This document shows, piece by piece, positions 24,833 through 38,359 of a DNA stretch of 64,000 bases. The stretch is from NCBI GenBank assembly GCA_013397935.1, contig VZRN01002994.1, forward strand, positions 318,646 to 382,645. Direction: 5' to 3'. Made by a program: the position numbers and the translations under genes. This DNA is from Dasyornis broadbenti. Its lineage: Eukaryota > Chordata > Aves > Passeriformes > Dasyornithidae. How positions within the stretch are numbered: position 1 is the stretch's first letter; each line of letters starts with the position of its first letter. The notes below the pieces were generated by a model. The model ran no database searches and was not told the origin of the DNA. It was given only the letters and a program-made list of their open reading frames with translations.

Positions 24833-27800
24833 ATAAAAAGCATATGGGGATATTTCTGAATTTCTACTGCATTGCTGAAGCTGCAGAATTTGTTCACGGC
24901 TTTCAATTTGGCAAAAATATTATTAGCCTGTTGGTTTATTATTAGTTTTTAATTAAATATATTATGAGATCTATCAATGAAATATTTTTTTCAAATAACA
25001 AATTTGGATTTTAACGAGAAAACTCAGCAAATTTGTGGTCCACTAATAATCAAAGTTATATAATATATTTGCATCTATCCCTCCGTTAGGGTCAGGAAAT
25101 GCTAAAATTTCTCTTTAAAATCATAAATCTTCCAGCTGTCACACCAGATCATTGAACTATAGGTATCATATATAGACAAGAACTATAGATTATTTTATAT
25201 GCAGGCAAACTATTTACAGTTCATGCTCCAAAGTTCTATGTGCCTCAATATACTTAGCACTTGTGTGTAAACAAAATCTATACACAGAAATACGACAATA
25301 TTTCTACTGAAATTAAAAATTACTGTTTCTGAAGTGTCAACATAACATTTTTATATAATTCGGTGTCCAATATTTTCAAATTATTTATTACTGGTTTGTA
25401 CAAGAGCCCTCAGTGGTTTACACTGAGTGTTACTTTATGTAGCCTTGAAGCCAGCAAGAATGTCATGTTCAATACTTCCTGAGCTTTACTGAAGTTTTCT
25501 GAAAGGCTGGATCAGCATGGTACCTGAAAGCACCAGAAGAGCACTTGCTCTGCAGCTGGCTTCAGGTGACTCTTGGACATGCATTCTCACAGATGCATGC
25601 ATGACTGGCAAAAGCTACTTCTCTTAACTGAAAATACATGAGAATTCATTTTTTAAAAGGCTTCTCTTATACACTCTTGGTTATATGCTGATATTATATG
25701 TAGACTTTTCCAAAAGAACAGTCTGAATAAAATTTCCACCTAACTCTAAATGCTCAGCTTTCATTCACCTTGTTTTTATCAACATACAATTTCACAGTTC
25801 TCCAAATATCCATCTGTCTACACTGTAGACATTAGACATTTAGACTTTCTTATGTCCAAAAGAAAAACCAAAAATCTTTCAAGCAATGAAGCTATCAAAT
25901 TCAAAAGAAAAACTGTCCTTTAAAACACCTTACAGAAATACATGATACAAACCAGACATTTGCAAATTTTTAACACTGAAATAATACGTAACTCATGTCT
26001 TCATCTCATCAACGTATCAAGGAGTCACTTCTTCCTGATACAGCAAGTGAATGCATTCCAGAAGAATAATCTTGCCAAAACTTTCTTTAAAATTTATGTT
26101 AATAATTGTTAGAAATAAATAAAATGTTGCAAAAAATTGATTTAAATTATCAAAATTAGAAATAATGCATAAGTCACAGACTTAAGGAATGTATTCAGAA
26201 ATAGATCTTGACTGCACTCTATATGCAAATTGGACCCATTTTTAATATAAATCTGTAATGTACTGAAATAAAGAGTAAGATTAAATCTGTCAAAGCCAAT
26301 TGATCTGTGAAATAGGATTTAAAAGTTGTGATAAGCAGTTAATTAGTTATCCCTGCTGATCCATCAGTCATTCCCCAACACTCACTACTTCAGTTGTCAA
26401 ATTGATACAAGCATATCTTAAAAAAAATTTAATTACAGAACTGAGTAGTACTGGCCAACTGCAATAAAAATGTGAATTAATCAGAAAAAATGTAAACTTA
26501 CAAAGCAGAAAACAAAGGTAAAGCACCTTTGATTTCCTCACTGATACTCTCTCTACAGACATGCAATTGAAAGAGCTTGATGTTCTCAGAACTTCTCTTA
26601 ATGTAGGAGAAAAATCCTGGAACTGGTAGGATGCAAATATCTATCGGCATTGAGATTAGCTTAAATTCCTTCTGTGTTCATCAATGACTGACTGTTCCTC
26701 ACTGGGCTTTGGTGACCAGATTGCATGCAAGACTTACAAACACAAGAAGGCACTGATTTCACATAGAAAATTAGACTGCTGTTTATCCATCTCAAAAACT
26801 TTCCTGTAAGATTCTATATTCTAGTGGGTATTAGATGATTTCAGCCTTTCTCCACAAAATTTCAACTGACATAAAAAGGCTTACTATTTAGCATTGGGAA
26901 TGGCAGTATTTAGATGAAAACCTCACTTCACTGATTTTCTCAAGTCTGATACTCTGAAGTCAAAGGTAATATTTCCATTAACCCAAAACATGAGAACCAA
27001 AATTACTTAAAAATGCTTAAAAGACACAAAGTATATCTGCAAGCTATTAATAGCTGTCCCATCAAAGGGATGTGTTGGCAAAATTTCTGGAAATGAAGTA
27101 TGTCTAAGGGAGGGCAGTTTTGAAATAATGTTTCACAAATTTAATTTTGTAACTATAATGGTGTCTAACTCAAATAAAAAAAAAGAAATGCTACACAAAC
27201 ACAGTTATATTCTTTCCACCTGATATGAGTGGAATATATCCAGTACCAAGAAAACAAGATAAATCACAGTACAAATATCAGTCCTGTGGGTAGACTTCAG
27301 TAGAAGGTAAGCACTGGCACCACTGGTATATGTCTTAAAGTTTTAAGTGCAACTTCTTAAATTCATGTACAAATTATTTACATTAACTATCTGTATCCTG
27401 TCACTTACTGTAATACAAAATACTGAAACAAAAAATTTGAATTTGCATTTAAATATAAATTACAATGTCTGCTTGAAATAAACCCAATCTATCTGGAAAA
27501 AAAACAAAAAAAAACCAAAAAAAATTTACTACTGCCAAAGCAATGGAATACCAAAACTCATGTGATTAAAAACCAAAGGTGCTTCTTTTAATCATAGGTG
27601 ATATTCAGCATAAAAATTTATTTAAAGCCCTGATGTTCTTAATCAAAACCTACCTTATTAGCAAAACCTGCTCCATGGAGGTCATCCTGATTTGGACAGA
27701 ATTTACAAACAGTGCTAATTTTACATACATCAACTAGAAAGTGTTACCAAGACCTCCAACACACCAGCTTGTGGGATTTTTTCCCATTAGGAAGAGTTTG

Positions 27801-28213
27801 TTAAAAAAACAGAAAAACAAAACCAATGAAAATAAACATGTATACAAGAATATGCTCCACAACAAGTATTTATCACATTATAAAGCACCACAGTGAAAGC
27901 ACCACCACCATTTACAGAAGCAGGTAAAAACAGACTAAAGAACATTAACATAGATCATGTTTTGTTGTATCAGACATCATATTTCATGTCTTGTGACTAT
28001 TCAGACAAACAGAAAACTTGAAAGGATGTTCATTCTTTGGTGCTTTATAACAGTTCAACAAAATGCAGAGATGATATCTAAACTGCTGTTTTATTTAGGG
28101 CTTCTGGAGGTTGTATGTCTCCACATAAATGCACACTTCTAAATCCCAGTGTACTCCTCTGAGAGTGCAAGATGCAGTAAGCCATTTTTCAACTGGGAGG
28201 AGTTGACTAGTAC

Positions 28214-28297
28214 CTGTCATCCTCCGGAGATGCATGCTGGATATGAATCCTGGGACTAGTAGGTCGTCTCCTCTCTAGGGAGGGGGACCATCTACCC
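28214..28297 (-). CDS. RIMS1: RIMS1 exon 15: GRWSPSLERRR linker exon
   Basis: The 84-nt exon encodes GRWSPSLERRRPTSPRIHIQ then HASPEDD and two bases of Arg544. It matches the RIM1 segment I remember with four or five substitutions. It lies 5.5 kb from the previous exon and nearly 4 kb from the next, is symmetric in phase 2, and has acceptor aacag and donor gtacta. Confidence 0.93.
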
Positions 28298-31200
28298 CTG
28301 TTTGCCCGTTCAATAAAACAGGAAAAAAATACGATATTTAGTTTGTGATAAAATTAAATATATGGGATTTGGGACTGGAAAAATACCCCAAAAAGTAATG
28401 AAAATGTGCAATTTAATTATTTTTTCTAACAGCTTTCTAATACCCAAGTATACTTTATTTAAGGTTGCTTAATGCAGAAACATCACATCTGAAACAAAGA
28501 GAAGGTGTCCCCAAAGATGCAGAATTTAGACCAATATAAATCTTCTATGTACCATTACGTACATTACTTCTATACCATTACGTTTTCAAATATACTCAAA
28601 TGTTAGACTAACAAAAAGCCTGTCATTTGTGTAGGAAGCTGCAATTCCAAATTAGAAAAGGCTTTCAAAGACCAAATGATGGTCCTTATCTTGGTATTTT
28701 GCTAATCCCGTCTCTCCTAGCTCTTTGCATGGAAAAATGTAATCTCTGTAAAAATGTAGGGCTATTAATTATAATAAAAATTCTAGGGCATAAAGTCACC
28801 CTTTTCTGGAATGCAGTGAAAGAGTAAAGGTAAACTATTTAACTAAAACTAAGCTACACATTTGTGTACACGGACTGGGGTAATTTTTTATCACTTGAAA
28901 ATATATGCTGAAAGCGCGTGAAGCCAGCTTCCTCTTCTGTTTATTTCTCTTTATCCCTGCAGTACATAACAGTACATTACGTTACACAATTAAAATCTAA
29001 CAAAAAGGACCTGAATTGAGAATGAAAACTCAACTGAAAAATCAACTTGTGATTTTTTTTCTTGAAAAAGCTTATTCAATTTAGAATTATATATACTATA
29101 TTATAGACTGATGTTGCTTATTTTATACGGATGTCATGTGTTTGTAATACAAGTGTATGTATAACAACTTACAATACCAAAATGAACTGATTTATTAACA
29201 AATAGCAAAATGTTTACATAAACTCAGCATAAGTATCTAATATTTCCCTTTCTGAGGCATTCTTCCAGTCCATGTAATAAGGAAAAGGGTTTGATTTATG
29301 GAACATGCAGAAAACCAAAGGTTTCAGGGACATGAGCATTATTTGAACAGTTAGGTAGATCTTTCAGAAGTTTTAAGAGCAAATAGATTGTTAGTGGTTA
29401 GTTTCTTTTTCTCTCCAAAGCAAGAGTTAGAGAAAATGTTAATGCATCAGCACACTCAGTCAAAGCCCTTAATATGCTGATATCCACTACAGATATTAAA
29501 GAGCATTTGATAGAATTAACTAGGTAATTCAGTAAGCATTTTAAGAACATGCTCCCTTTCACTGAATGTTGAATGACTGTGAGCCACAGTACAACACCAA
29601 CACATAACTACCTATTTCTTTACATGGTTGGAAAGAAACAGAAAGATAGTATGTTGCAGACCTAATGCAAACAGTTATTTCACTGTACATCATTTTAAAT
29701 GGAAATGGGTATATTCAACATAACTGTTAAAGGCATATAAAAACCAAAATGAAATCAGGACAAGCCTAAATTGCATCATAGGTGATAACAGATAACTTCC
29801 CTGTTAACTGTTTATGATTAGGTAACAAGTAACTGTTGAGCTTTGTCTCTTGTTTAGATAGTAGTGACCAGCTGATAGCAAACATCCTGTTTTGATTCCT
29901 ACTGCAGCGAAGTACCTCAGAACAAATCTAACACAGCTGTAGGGCTGTATTTTGCAAGTATGTTGACCGTTGTACATGACCTAATCCCTGGGCTGTGCTC
30001 CTTGGTTTTATTTACTCAGGTGTCCACCAAGTGATGTCTCAGACCAAAGGCAAACAGGAAGTACTAATCGGTATTTGTGCTAACTTGTTCTTGTGCTAAC
30101 TGCTAATACATACAAGAACTGCTTGCAACATCAGAAATTTAGAAGGTAAATAATAGCCACACTTCATATTATCAAGTGACTATCACTGGCTGAATCCTAA
30201 ATCAGTCCGGGGAAGATATTATGAGAAACCATTGCTGAATCAGTTCAGAGTATGCCCTTAAACCTCATGCCTAGGTGTTTTCCTGACTGGAGACTGGGTG
30301 TTGAAAAGAAATTTCTCCATTCTAAAGAAATAGCACCTAATTTACAAGGAAAAAAGCAGAAATTTTGAGACACAGTGAAAAGGATGATAATAAAAAACCC
30401 AAAGCATAATGAAGTAGTAGCAGGAAAAACACTTTCAGTGGCTGTAAAAGACATATTAAAAACTTAAAGATGCCTTGCAGATCATCAAAGGAAGTTCAAA
30501 AACACAATCATTTTGGAAAAAAAAACAAATGAACAAAAGAGCTTGGAATAAATAGAGGGTGGATGGTGGGAACAAAAAAAAGAAAAAGGCAGGCACGGTA
30601 TAACAGCAGAGGGGCTGTTAGTAGGGGCTGGATATTTTTGAGTGTCCTACAGTATAATGTGCAAAAGAGAAATATATGAAGGATTAAACTCTGTAAAAAA
30701 CCAGTCCATTTAACAAAAAACTTTGGCAAACCTGCATCAAGGCAAGGTCAGTTTGTCAGTCAAGTTATAGAGATGTTACTTTGTCAAATGATGGAATTTG
30801 TAGGAGGAGAAAGGGCATTCTGTTCTTGTTCTTGTTTTGGTTCTGCTTTAGTGAAACTAACATGACTTTCATATCACAAATTGATATATACAGCTGAAAT
30901 AATCTTTCTGCTGGTATAAGTGAGTCAATAGAAAGACTTTTACTAGCAAAGCAGCATCTTAAAAACCTGTATTACTCTGACCATTCCAAATGACATGAAT
31001 GATGTTGCATAAAGTTCAAGGATCAAAACCATTTCCAGCAAATCAGTGACAGAGAGAAATAGGGCTCTACTGTCCATCTGTTATACCAATACCATTTTGT
31101 TTAAAAGAAGTTCATTTTAGATTTTGATTTCAAATATAATCTATATTTATCTTTTCTTTTTTATTTATTTTCAAATATAATCTATCTTTATACTGCCTGA

Positions 31201-33824
31201 GTCAAAAAGTTAGGGGAAATAAGTAGAAATAATTTTCCTTAGGAAGTATATCCCTAATTTTGTTTAAAAAATATACAAAGCTGTTTTTAGAGGCATTAAA
31301 GTCTAGACTTTAAAGTAAAATATGCAGTGTTGTCATTCAGGGAGAGGAGAAGGAAGACAAAGCAACATGAAAACAAGTAATAACGCCTTCAACGTAAGTC
31401 TCTCAAATATAACGATAATAAAGTGCTGTAGACTGGACTTCACAAAACCATAGAGTGTTTCTCTTTGCTGGACCAAGCTAGATCTGAAAACTGTCTCCTC
31501 TCTTCTAAGTCTCCAGTAAAGAAGACAACATTTACCATATTGTCTATTATAGTGTTTCATTACAATTACTTTCAAAAGAGATTTTGTACTGCTTGTGGTG
31601 AACTTATATTACTGTATTTTAAGTCTTTTGTTCTCATTTTGTCCAGCACAGAATCAAAATGCTTTCTATAGACCCTGAACTTAATTCTGTGTTCTTCAGA
31701 CTAAAGACTCCTCTATCATTACATGCAACTGATGACTAACCTTACATTCAAGTGAGATCAATCATATTTCACATTCAACAGTGGAGAATTAAATCTTCTA
31801 AAATTCACTACCCCTAAAACAAAAACATTAATTTGGTGGGTTTTACATTTTAAATATAACATCTTCCTCCAAAATTTGGGCTTCATAGGAAAAATCTTCT
31901 ATGTCACAAGAAAGGAAGAAAAAGTATGTCCTAAATCCTCTGCCAAAGCCACACATATCTTGCTATTTTCAATGAAATTATCAAGAAAAAATTGAATATT
32001 AATTTCCCAAACAAGAGCTTTTCTGCTCTCTGAAGGATCCCAAGTCAAAACCTCCTATTTAGGTCTTCTAAAAGCTATGAAAAAGTTTCACAGTGATGGG
32101 CAATTTCTCTGGATCAGGCCCACTGATGATTTGGCAAAGCCACATGTTTAGCAGCAACAAAGGCCATTAATACAGACTAAACACTTTCCTTTATGAAGAG
32201 CTCATGAAAAATGCTGCAGATTCTCCACAGTGCCCAGTGGACAGCAGCTGCTGGACTTCAATTCTAAAGACATAATACAACTAGCTAAAATCAAGACAGC
32301 TATAGTTTTGAGTATAAGATTCTAACTAGATAGTTTACAATTACCAGTTAATGTTTCATTGAATACTCAACTTGATGGGTGGCATCTTGAAATAAGTACA
32401 GAACATACTGCTCATGTCTATATCTAGTTACATTAAATAACTGCTTGTAGATGAAGGCAGCTGTATATATGTACACACTCAGTTTTTATATGATGCTACA
32501 ATATTTTTTAAAAAGATCTAGAAACATATCTGTATTTCATTCTGAGTGTCTTTACTTCAGCTGAATTTTTTTGTTGTTTTTTAACAACCATGTTCATATT
32601 ATCTGTAATGTGTCTTGTGCTTGACCTTAGAAAGGAATAAACTACTGTAGATCCATCAAGGGTACCTCAGCAGAACATTAGTCACTCCTCTGCAACCAGA
32701 GCATAACTTCAGCATAACAAAGTTCCAATCAAGGAGAAGCAGGATTTGGGGAGAAAGGAAAGGGAAATTATAAATAAAAAACTCAGGAGAAACCCATCTC
32801 AAAGAGAAAAGTGCATTGTTAGTACCTTTCTTCACATGTCCTGTCCCACAATAAAGAAAATAATGCAACTGTTACAACCACCACACCCGTGAATTGACTG
32901 AAAAAACATTACTAACTTCCACACTAGTTAAATATGTATTGCACAGCTGAAATTGTAATTCCATCTTATTTCCACTCAAAGAGAGCCTATAATTGCCCTT
33001 AGCAAACCTAAAATCTCACTCTAAAGTGGTGTAATTCTTAGCCAAAAACATGGATAGAGATGAAAAGTTCTCTTGTGGAATCATTCCATCTATCAAATAC
33101 ACCAGTAGTATTTGATTCGCCTAAAGTTTTGAATCAAACTATTGTAATAGTAAAAATACAGAAAGCATCCATAACATGCCTGCACAATGTATGTGGCACA
33201 ATGTATGTGGCCCAATGTATGTGACACAATAATCTTTCATTTAAATTGTAAACATGTCTTCTTAAGACTTATGTGAACCTTAATATAATATCACAGAGTG
33301 AAAAAAACAATGCAGTGATCCACCTTGTAATTGCAAAAGCAGGTGCAGCAGATTAAAGAAAGCAATGATGTTTGGCTGTTTTGTAAAAAATGTATCAGTA
33401 TTGATACAGTCCTGGTTTGAAATGTGAGAGTTTTGTTGTACTTTATAATTTATGCCACTGCTTTATTAGCAGTCCACAGAACAAGCAAGAAACAGATGTA
33501 ATGCTTTTTAGCAAATGATGATGAAGATTTACAACCAAGGTGTAGTTTCAAAATACTTAACACTGCAATGCTATTATCAGCATACTGAGGACTTTTGTAA
33601 ACAATGAACATCAGCTTGAACTAAAAGAAAGAAAGTAGCCAGAAGCGTTCATAAACTCCAACACACAATTTACATGACATACATGAATATAGGAGCAAAA
33701 ATGTCTACAAATACCAAAGCAGACAAAAATGTACAAGAATGTTGAATACTCATATGAAGAAAACCAAAACTTATAAAGATCACCAGCACAGATGACAAGA
33801 AATTCATAAGTTTTTATTTTATAC
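28298..33824 (-). other. Intron 14-15
   Basis: 5527 nt, mostly unique. It holds a three-copy 14-bp tandem repeat at 33183-33230 and a 23-bp direct repeat, two copies at about 31127-31150 and 31168-31191. Confidence 0.75.
33183..33230. repeat. Three-copy 14-bp tandem repeat
   Basis: Unit cacaatgtatgtgg, repeated as cacaatgtatgtgg and cccaatgtatgtga, then a partial cacaat. Copies differ at two positions at most. Confidence 0.9.
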
Positions 33825-33914
33825 CTTTCTCGTTCTGGTGAATGCAAACTAGTATCTGGTCTCAAGCAGTTGGTACTAGCACTCCTAGCCCTGTCAAGGG
33901 AGGGCTGCAGTTCA
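33825..33914 (-). CDS. RIMS1: RIMS1 exon 14: SELQPSLDRARSAST linker exon
   Basis: The 90-nt exon encodes ELQPSLDRARSASTNCLRPD then TSLHSPERE and two bases of Arg516, identical to rat RIM1 as I recall it. Arg/Ser pairs such as RARSAS are candidate basophilic kinase sites (inference). It is symmetric in phase 2, with acceptor actag and donor gtataa. Confidence 0.94.
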
Positions 33915-34375
33915 CTAGTGCCAGTGCATTGCATCCAATGGTAGAAGAGAAAGAAAAAGAAAACAAAGAAAGGAATATCATGTTAGATATTAACTCATAA
34001 AATAATGCTTTCTTTACAGAAAATGTAGAATCACAATGATTTAATTAAGGAGAACATAAAAGAGTTGACTGGATGATAGCGTCAAGATTTGTTTAGAAAA
34101 TAAAAGCAAACAAAAGACTGCCAGAATTTTTTTGCAAATATCGTTGAAATGTTTAAAACTGAATGAGACGAACAGGATCCACTTGTAAGAAAAGTGGAAT
34201 GAGAAATACCAAACAATAAAATTATATCCTTATTAACAGCAGTAAATCTTATGCCAAAACAAAAGGATGTGATACACTATATGTCATGTGAAATCCCTTT
34301 ACAGTGAAGCTCATTTATTCTGCAAATCCATATTAGATACCAAACAAGTGGGGGGATTAATCCTCAGTGTCTTAC
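33915..34375 (-). other. Intron 13-14
   Basis: 461 nt, unique. No feature beyond splice sites. Confidence 0.75.
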
Positions 34376-34489
34376 CTAACCAGTAGATCATCTCCCAATT
34401 TCGATATTCGTGAATTAAGGCAATCATGAAGGAGTGAAATATCCTGTCTAATCACGGATTTGGTCTTAGCACATGCAGGAAGTGTTGAG
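34376..34489 (-). CDS. RIMS1: RIMS1 exon 13: optional, fast-diverging linker exon
   Basis: The 114-nt exon completes Ser448 and encodes residues 449-485: TLPACAKTKSVIRQDISLL, then HDCLNSRISKLGDDLLV and two bases of Ser486. It aligns with the human optional segment (LPAHTKTKSVTRQDISL and onward), but about 15 of 37 positions differ, far more than in C2A. It is symmetric (phase 2) and absent from the rat form I recall. The acceptor acaaag has a weak, T-rich but interrupted tract, which suits an optional exon; the donor gtaaga is strong. Confidence 0.88.
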
Positions 34490-34830
34490 CTTTGTAAATT
34501 AAAATTATTTAAACAAAATGAAAATAATTTTAACATGTAAAAGAAATCTCATACATAAATAAAATAATGTAATAAAGAAAAATATGCAACAAATAATTTT
34601 AACACTGAAGACAATTCCAACTAATACAAAGTAGATTGGTTTGGGTTTTTTTGTAACATAGGTGTTAATTGAAACAATTAGATGAAGTTATTTTAAGATT
34701 TTATCCCTTATCTCTCAGTTAAAAAAAATGTATGAAACATTTTAGGCAATTTTTTTCTTTAACAAGGGAAGTCTATTATTTTTTTAAAAAAGAAGCTAAC
34801 TATTTAAAGGGGACTCTAAACACTTCTTAC
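34490..34830 (-). other. Intron 12-13
   Basis: 341 nt separating the two optional exons, very AT-rich with several T and A runs. Its short length fits the two exons being co-regulated, which is inference. Confidence 0.75.
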
Positions 34831-34908
34831 CTGTATAGGTTCCAATGAGTACCATTTTCTAGTAAAGGCATCTTGGGTGGTAATGTTTTATAGTGCCTAA
34901 CAGAACTT
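34831..34908 (-). CDS. RIMS1: RIMS1 exon 12: optional HYKTLPPKMP exon, two possible acceptors
   Basis: The exon encodes SSVRHYKTLPPKMPLLENGT then HWNLY, plus two bases of Ser448. The human long form, as I recall it, reads HLVRHYKTLPPKMP and so uses the upstream acceptor (exon start 34908). A second in-frame AG would start the exon at 34896 and drop four residues. The pyrimidine tract and a likely branch site (ttctgac) sit just before the upstream AG, so I chose that one. The rat protein I remember lacks this exon and the next, so both are optional. Confidence 0.88.
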
Positions 34909-37900
34909 CTTGAATGTGGTGAGTCAGAAAAGAACACAGAACACAAAAACATGCCAGAAATAAAAAGACAGGTAAAGGCAAGCCAAGACTGACCCGAACA
35001 TAAAATAAATGCATAATATTCTATTACATTGTATAGCTGTAGGAGCAGATTTCTCAGTATATGTTTTTCTCAGCTACTGTGACAGCTATCTGGGGGACAA
35101 ATTTTGTATTTACACTTTTCTTTATAAAGTGCATGAACTTGTGGCAATATTAGTACAGCTCAGATGTTTTCTTGAAATTAAAGTAATCTATATTCCATTT
35201 ATAGATGCTTGTAATTAAAATGCTCAGCCTGTTTTAAAGGATTCAGTATTAAATTTACTCTTTATTTCTCTTAGTGATGCTTTACTCAGACCTGCAGAGA
35301 TTTCAACTTCTTCAGTAGCTAAGCATGAAAATCTTTCTAAAATAGGGATATATATATAGTATCGCAAATTTAATTAAGATGTATTAGCAGCTAGTTTTTT
35401 TGAATGTGAAGGTCTTTTGAAAGTGGCGTATCAGCTTCAAAATTTAATACTAATTAAATATTATAAATAACAAGCTAATTAAAAAACTTAGGAGAGGCAC
35501 TACATCAGCCAGCACAGCAGCACTAAGGTGTTACATGACAACTGTCTAATATCATCATAGATTTTAGAGAAGGAAATGTTTATTTAATCAGCCAGCTCTA
35601 CCCAATGAACAAGGGAGAAATTTAAAGGCAGACAATGGCTGCTGGAAGGGAATGATGGCCATTTAATGGTAAAGGGTTAATAACAACATTCTAACAATTT
35701 TCCACATACCCTACTAGGACACAACTATGGAACTATTAGGAGAGGAGCCAGCAAGCTTGAGGATTTTGCAGCAACATGAGCAGTCTGTCCTGATAAGACA
35801 TTTTGATTCCTATTAAGCCTTGGACTTAAACACAGCAGGAACAACATTACAAACCTGGCTGTGTCACAGACAGATGAATCAGCTCTCTGCCTGGAAATAT
35901 TAGTGTTTGCAAAACCCTGAGGGATTTAACAGAGGAGCTTTGACCCTTCTTGTACAGGTTTAGTCACCACTGGTGACCTCCCTATCAGAGGTCACTGTAA
36001 TGTTGCAAAGGAGGAATGGTTGTCATTGGGCCAATCCTGGCACATGAGCAGATATTACCAATCAAAGTAGGGGTGGTCTAAGACATGGAATGTGACAATC
36101 CATGCTCTATAGCACAGGTACATTCTGCTATTAGCCAACTGTATGCTATTGCATACAGAGGGACAAGATGGACAGCTAGGACTAGTATACCAAACTCGTG
36201 CATTAAACTCACCATATATCTTAACTCTGTAGCTTGGACTAGCTAATTTCTTTCATTTAACATGAAACCATAAGCGTTTCTCTCCCATTTTAAGCTGAAG
36301 CAGTCTCAACAACTAATTAAAACATTGCTCAGCAAGCTGTCTGAAAAAGGATAAAGCCTTATAAGTGTCTAACATGAATAAATGTCGGGCCACTAGAAAT
36401 AAGAAAGGACAAAAGATGGCACAGAACAAATTCTTGCTGAAACTGATTTCAAAAGTATTCTGTCAAGAACAGATACTGCCAGTTTTGGAGTATTATTTGG
36501 AATTAGGGTGTATAAGCCCCAGAGTTGAATTTAAAAGAATCCATCTATTGTCATCTATTGCTTTTATATTCACCTTCAGTACATTATTATAACTACGATC
36601 CTGTTTTATAGTATACCATTACTATTACTTTAAATGGTGAATTTGTTGGGTATTTTGATCGTAAAGATACAACAATAAATGGAATAAAGAAAAACACAAG
36701 GGCTGTACGCTCTGAATTCAGTGTATTGCTGTCCATGCATAACTTTTTGCTGTGACCAGACTGGTTTAGTAGATTTGTAAAACTATTGGAAAGCTAATGG
36801 GTGGACAAAGTGCACCTAAAGTTTATAATACAGTATTTACTTAATTAATTGAGACTAAGCAATGTCATTGAAAAATTATAATGATAATTATAATTTTTAA
36901 GAGGCAAAGGAGAAAGCAAAGGGCTGGAGGCAGGAAGAGGGTGAAGCTACAGAAGATGCAGCAGAATGGACACAGGAAGGAGGCAGGAAAAATTGCTATT
37001 ATCTGACAATAAAGAGACATCAAATAACAAGAATTTAAATAAATTATTAAACCTTGAAACCTAAAATCTTGAGGAAAAGCCTTTTTAGCTTAAGTATCAG
37101 AATTTCTACTGATAATAAAAACTTAATTTAACAGCTTCACTGATGCAGATTTTTTTGAAAGGCTTCATATTTATTATTTTAGCTTTATACTACTGTGTTT
37201 TTAACAGAACCCTATCACAGTATTTTCAATACTATTTCAAATTTGATGATGAAAATAAAAGCAAGACAAGGCATTTAAAAAAATAAACAAGACTTTGTAA
37301 GAGAAAATCCTACATTAAGCAAATGAATAATGGCACTAGACAACACGGTTTAACAACTGATGATTTTAAACACATAGCACTGACACAAAACTCTTATCAA
37401 CACCCAGATCCTGAAGGGATAAATGGATAACTACCTGGTTGAAGCAGCTGAATGGTTAATTACTTTAACTTCAACCTACATTTTTACTTATTGTAAGTGA
37501 AAGATATTCTACACAATCTGTCATGGATTTTTAACAAAATTAACAGACATGGTGAAAAAAAGGGTGGGGAGCAGACTTTCATTTTTCAGATGAAGATATT
37601 TCAGTCCTGTTTAGTTTCACAACATTGGAAAATGGTAAGACAGGGAGCTCCAAGCTTTGGAACAAGAGGTAAATGAAGACTGAAGATTGGCCCAAACTAC
37701 AAATTTTAGATGTGGATCCAATTTATAGAACAATTTTTAGATGCAAAACCAAGTAATACAAGACCCCTCAAATCTGGGATTTCCAGTAAGACCTCATAAA
37801 TCAGTATTTATTCCTCTGCAAGTGATTAAATTACCATGAGATTATGAATATATCTATTCATAGATATAAATAAATTAGCATGTGTCACAAGAAGCAAAGG

Positions 37901-38296
37901 TTGTTTAATTGTGCATGGCTGTTATATAAACATAAAAATGCAAATAAAAGAAAACATAAAACAAACTAAAAAAGCAAAGTTTGAAATTATAATAACGCTG
38001 TCATGCATTGGGAGATCAGAACTTTTGTGACAATACAGAAAATCTATCACAAAATACAACTGTAAAACCAAAATTTCTTCAACTCCTTTAATCCTTACTA
38101 TTGAGGTTCACAAACATATATGCACATCTCAGTCTCAATTAAAACAAACAAAAAAGAACAACTGACATCTGGACCACATAGTACTTTGAAGTTCTTTATT
38201 TACTGGGACTAAATACCGCCATGGAAAAAACGTTGGGCACATAAAGTAAAGACAACTAACCAGGTGTGCTCATGATTACCACATTCCTGTATTTAC
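34909..38296 (-). other. Intron 11-12
   Basis: 3388 nt. It holds a perfect 12-bp-arm hairpin at 36871-36898 and a segment near 35870-36240 whose higher GC content and promoter-like boxes faintly suggest an old LTR; I could not confirm that. Confidence 0.7.
36871..36898. repeat. Inverted repeat, 12-bp perfect arms, 4-nt loop
   Basis: aaaaattataat, gata, attataattttt. Pure AT arms. It could extrude or fold in RNA. Confidence 0.9.
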
Positions 38297-38359
38297 CTGA
38301 TGGTATGTAGGCACTCTGCACTTCTTCCTCGCTTTGCTCTGGGCAGCATAAGAAGCTCA
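38297..38359 (-). CDS. RIMS1: RIMS1 exon 11: SELLMLPRAKRGRSAE linker exon
   Basis: This 63-nt symmetric exon encodes SELLMLPRAKRGRSAECLHT then I and the first two bases of Arg422. Apart from one residue it is what I remember from human RIM1. It is phase 2 on both sides. The next exon used differs between mammalian isoforms: either the optional exons below it or the SELQPSLD exon at 33825. Confidence 0.94.

Larger units (their letters stand above)
24267..28213 (-). other. Intron 15-16 with clustered TGCATG hexamers
   Basis: 3947 nt. On the minus (sense) strand TGCATG occurs at 24329-24334, 24348-24353, 25578-25583, 25596-25601, 26560-26565 and 26724-26729. A T22 run (A22 in the transcript) is at 24811-24832. 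Otherwise unique. Confidence 0.7.
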
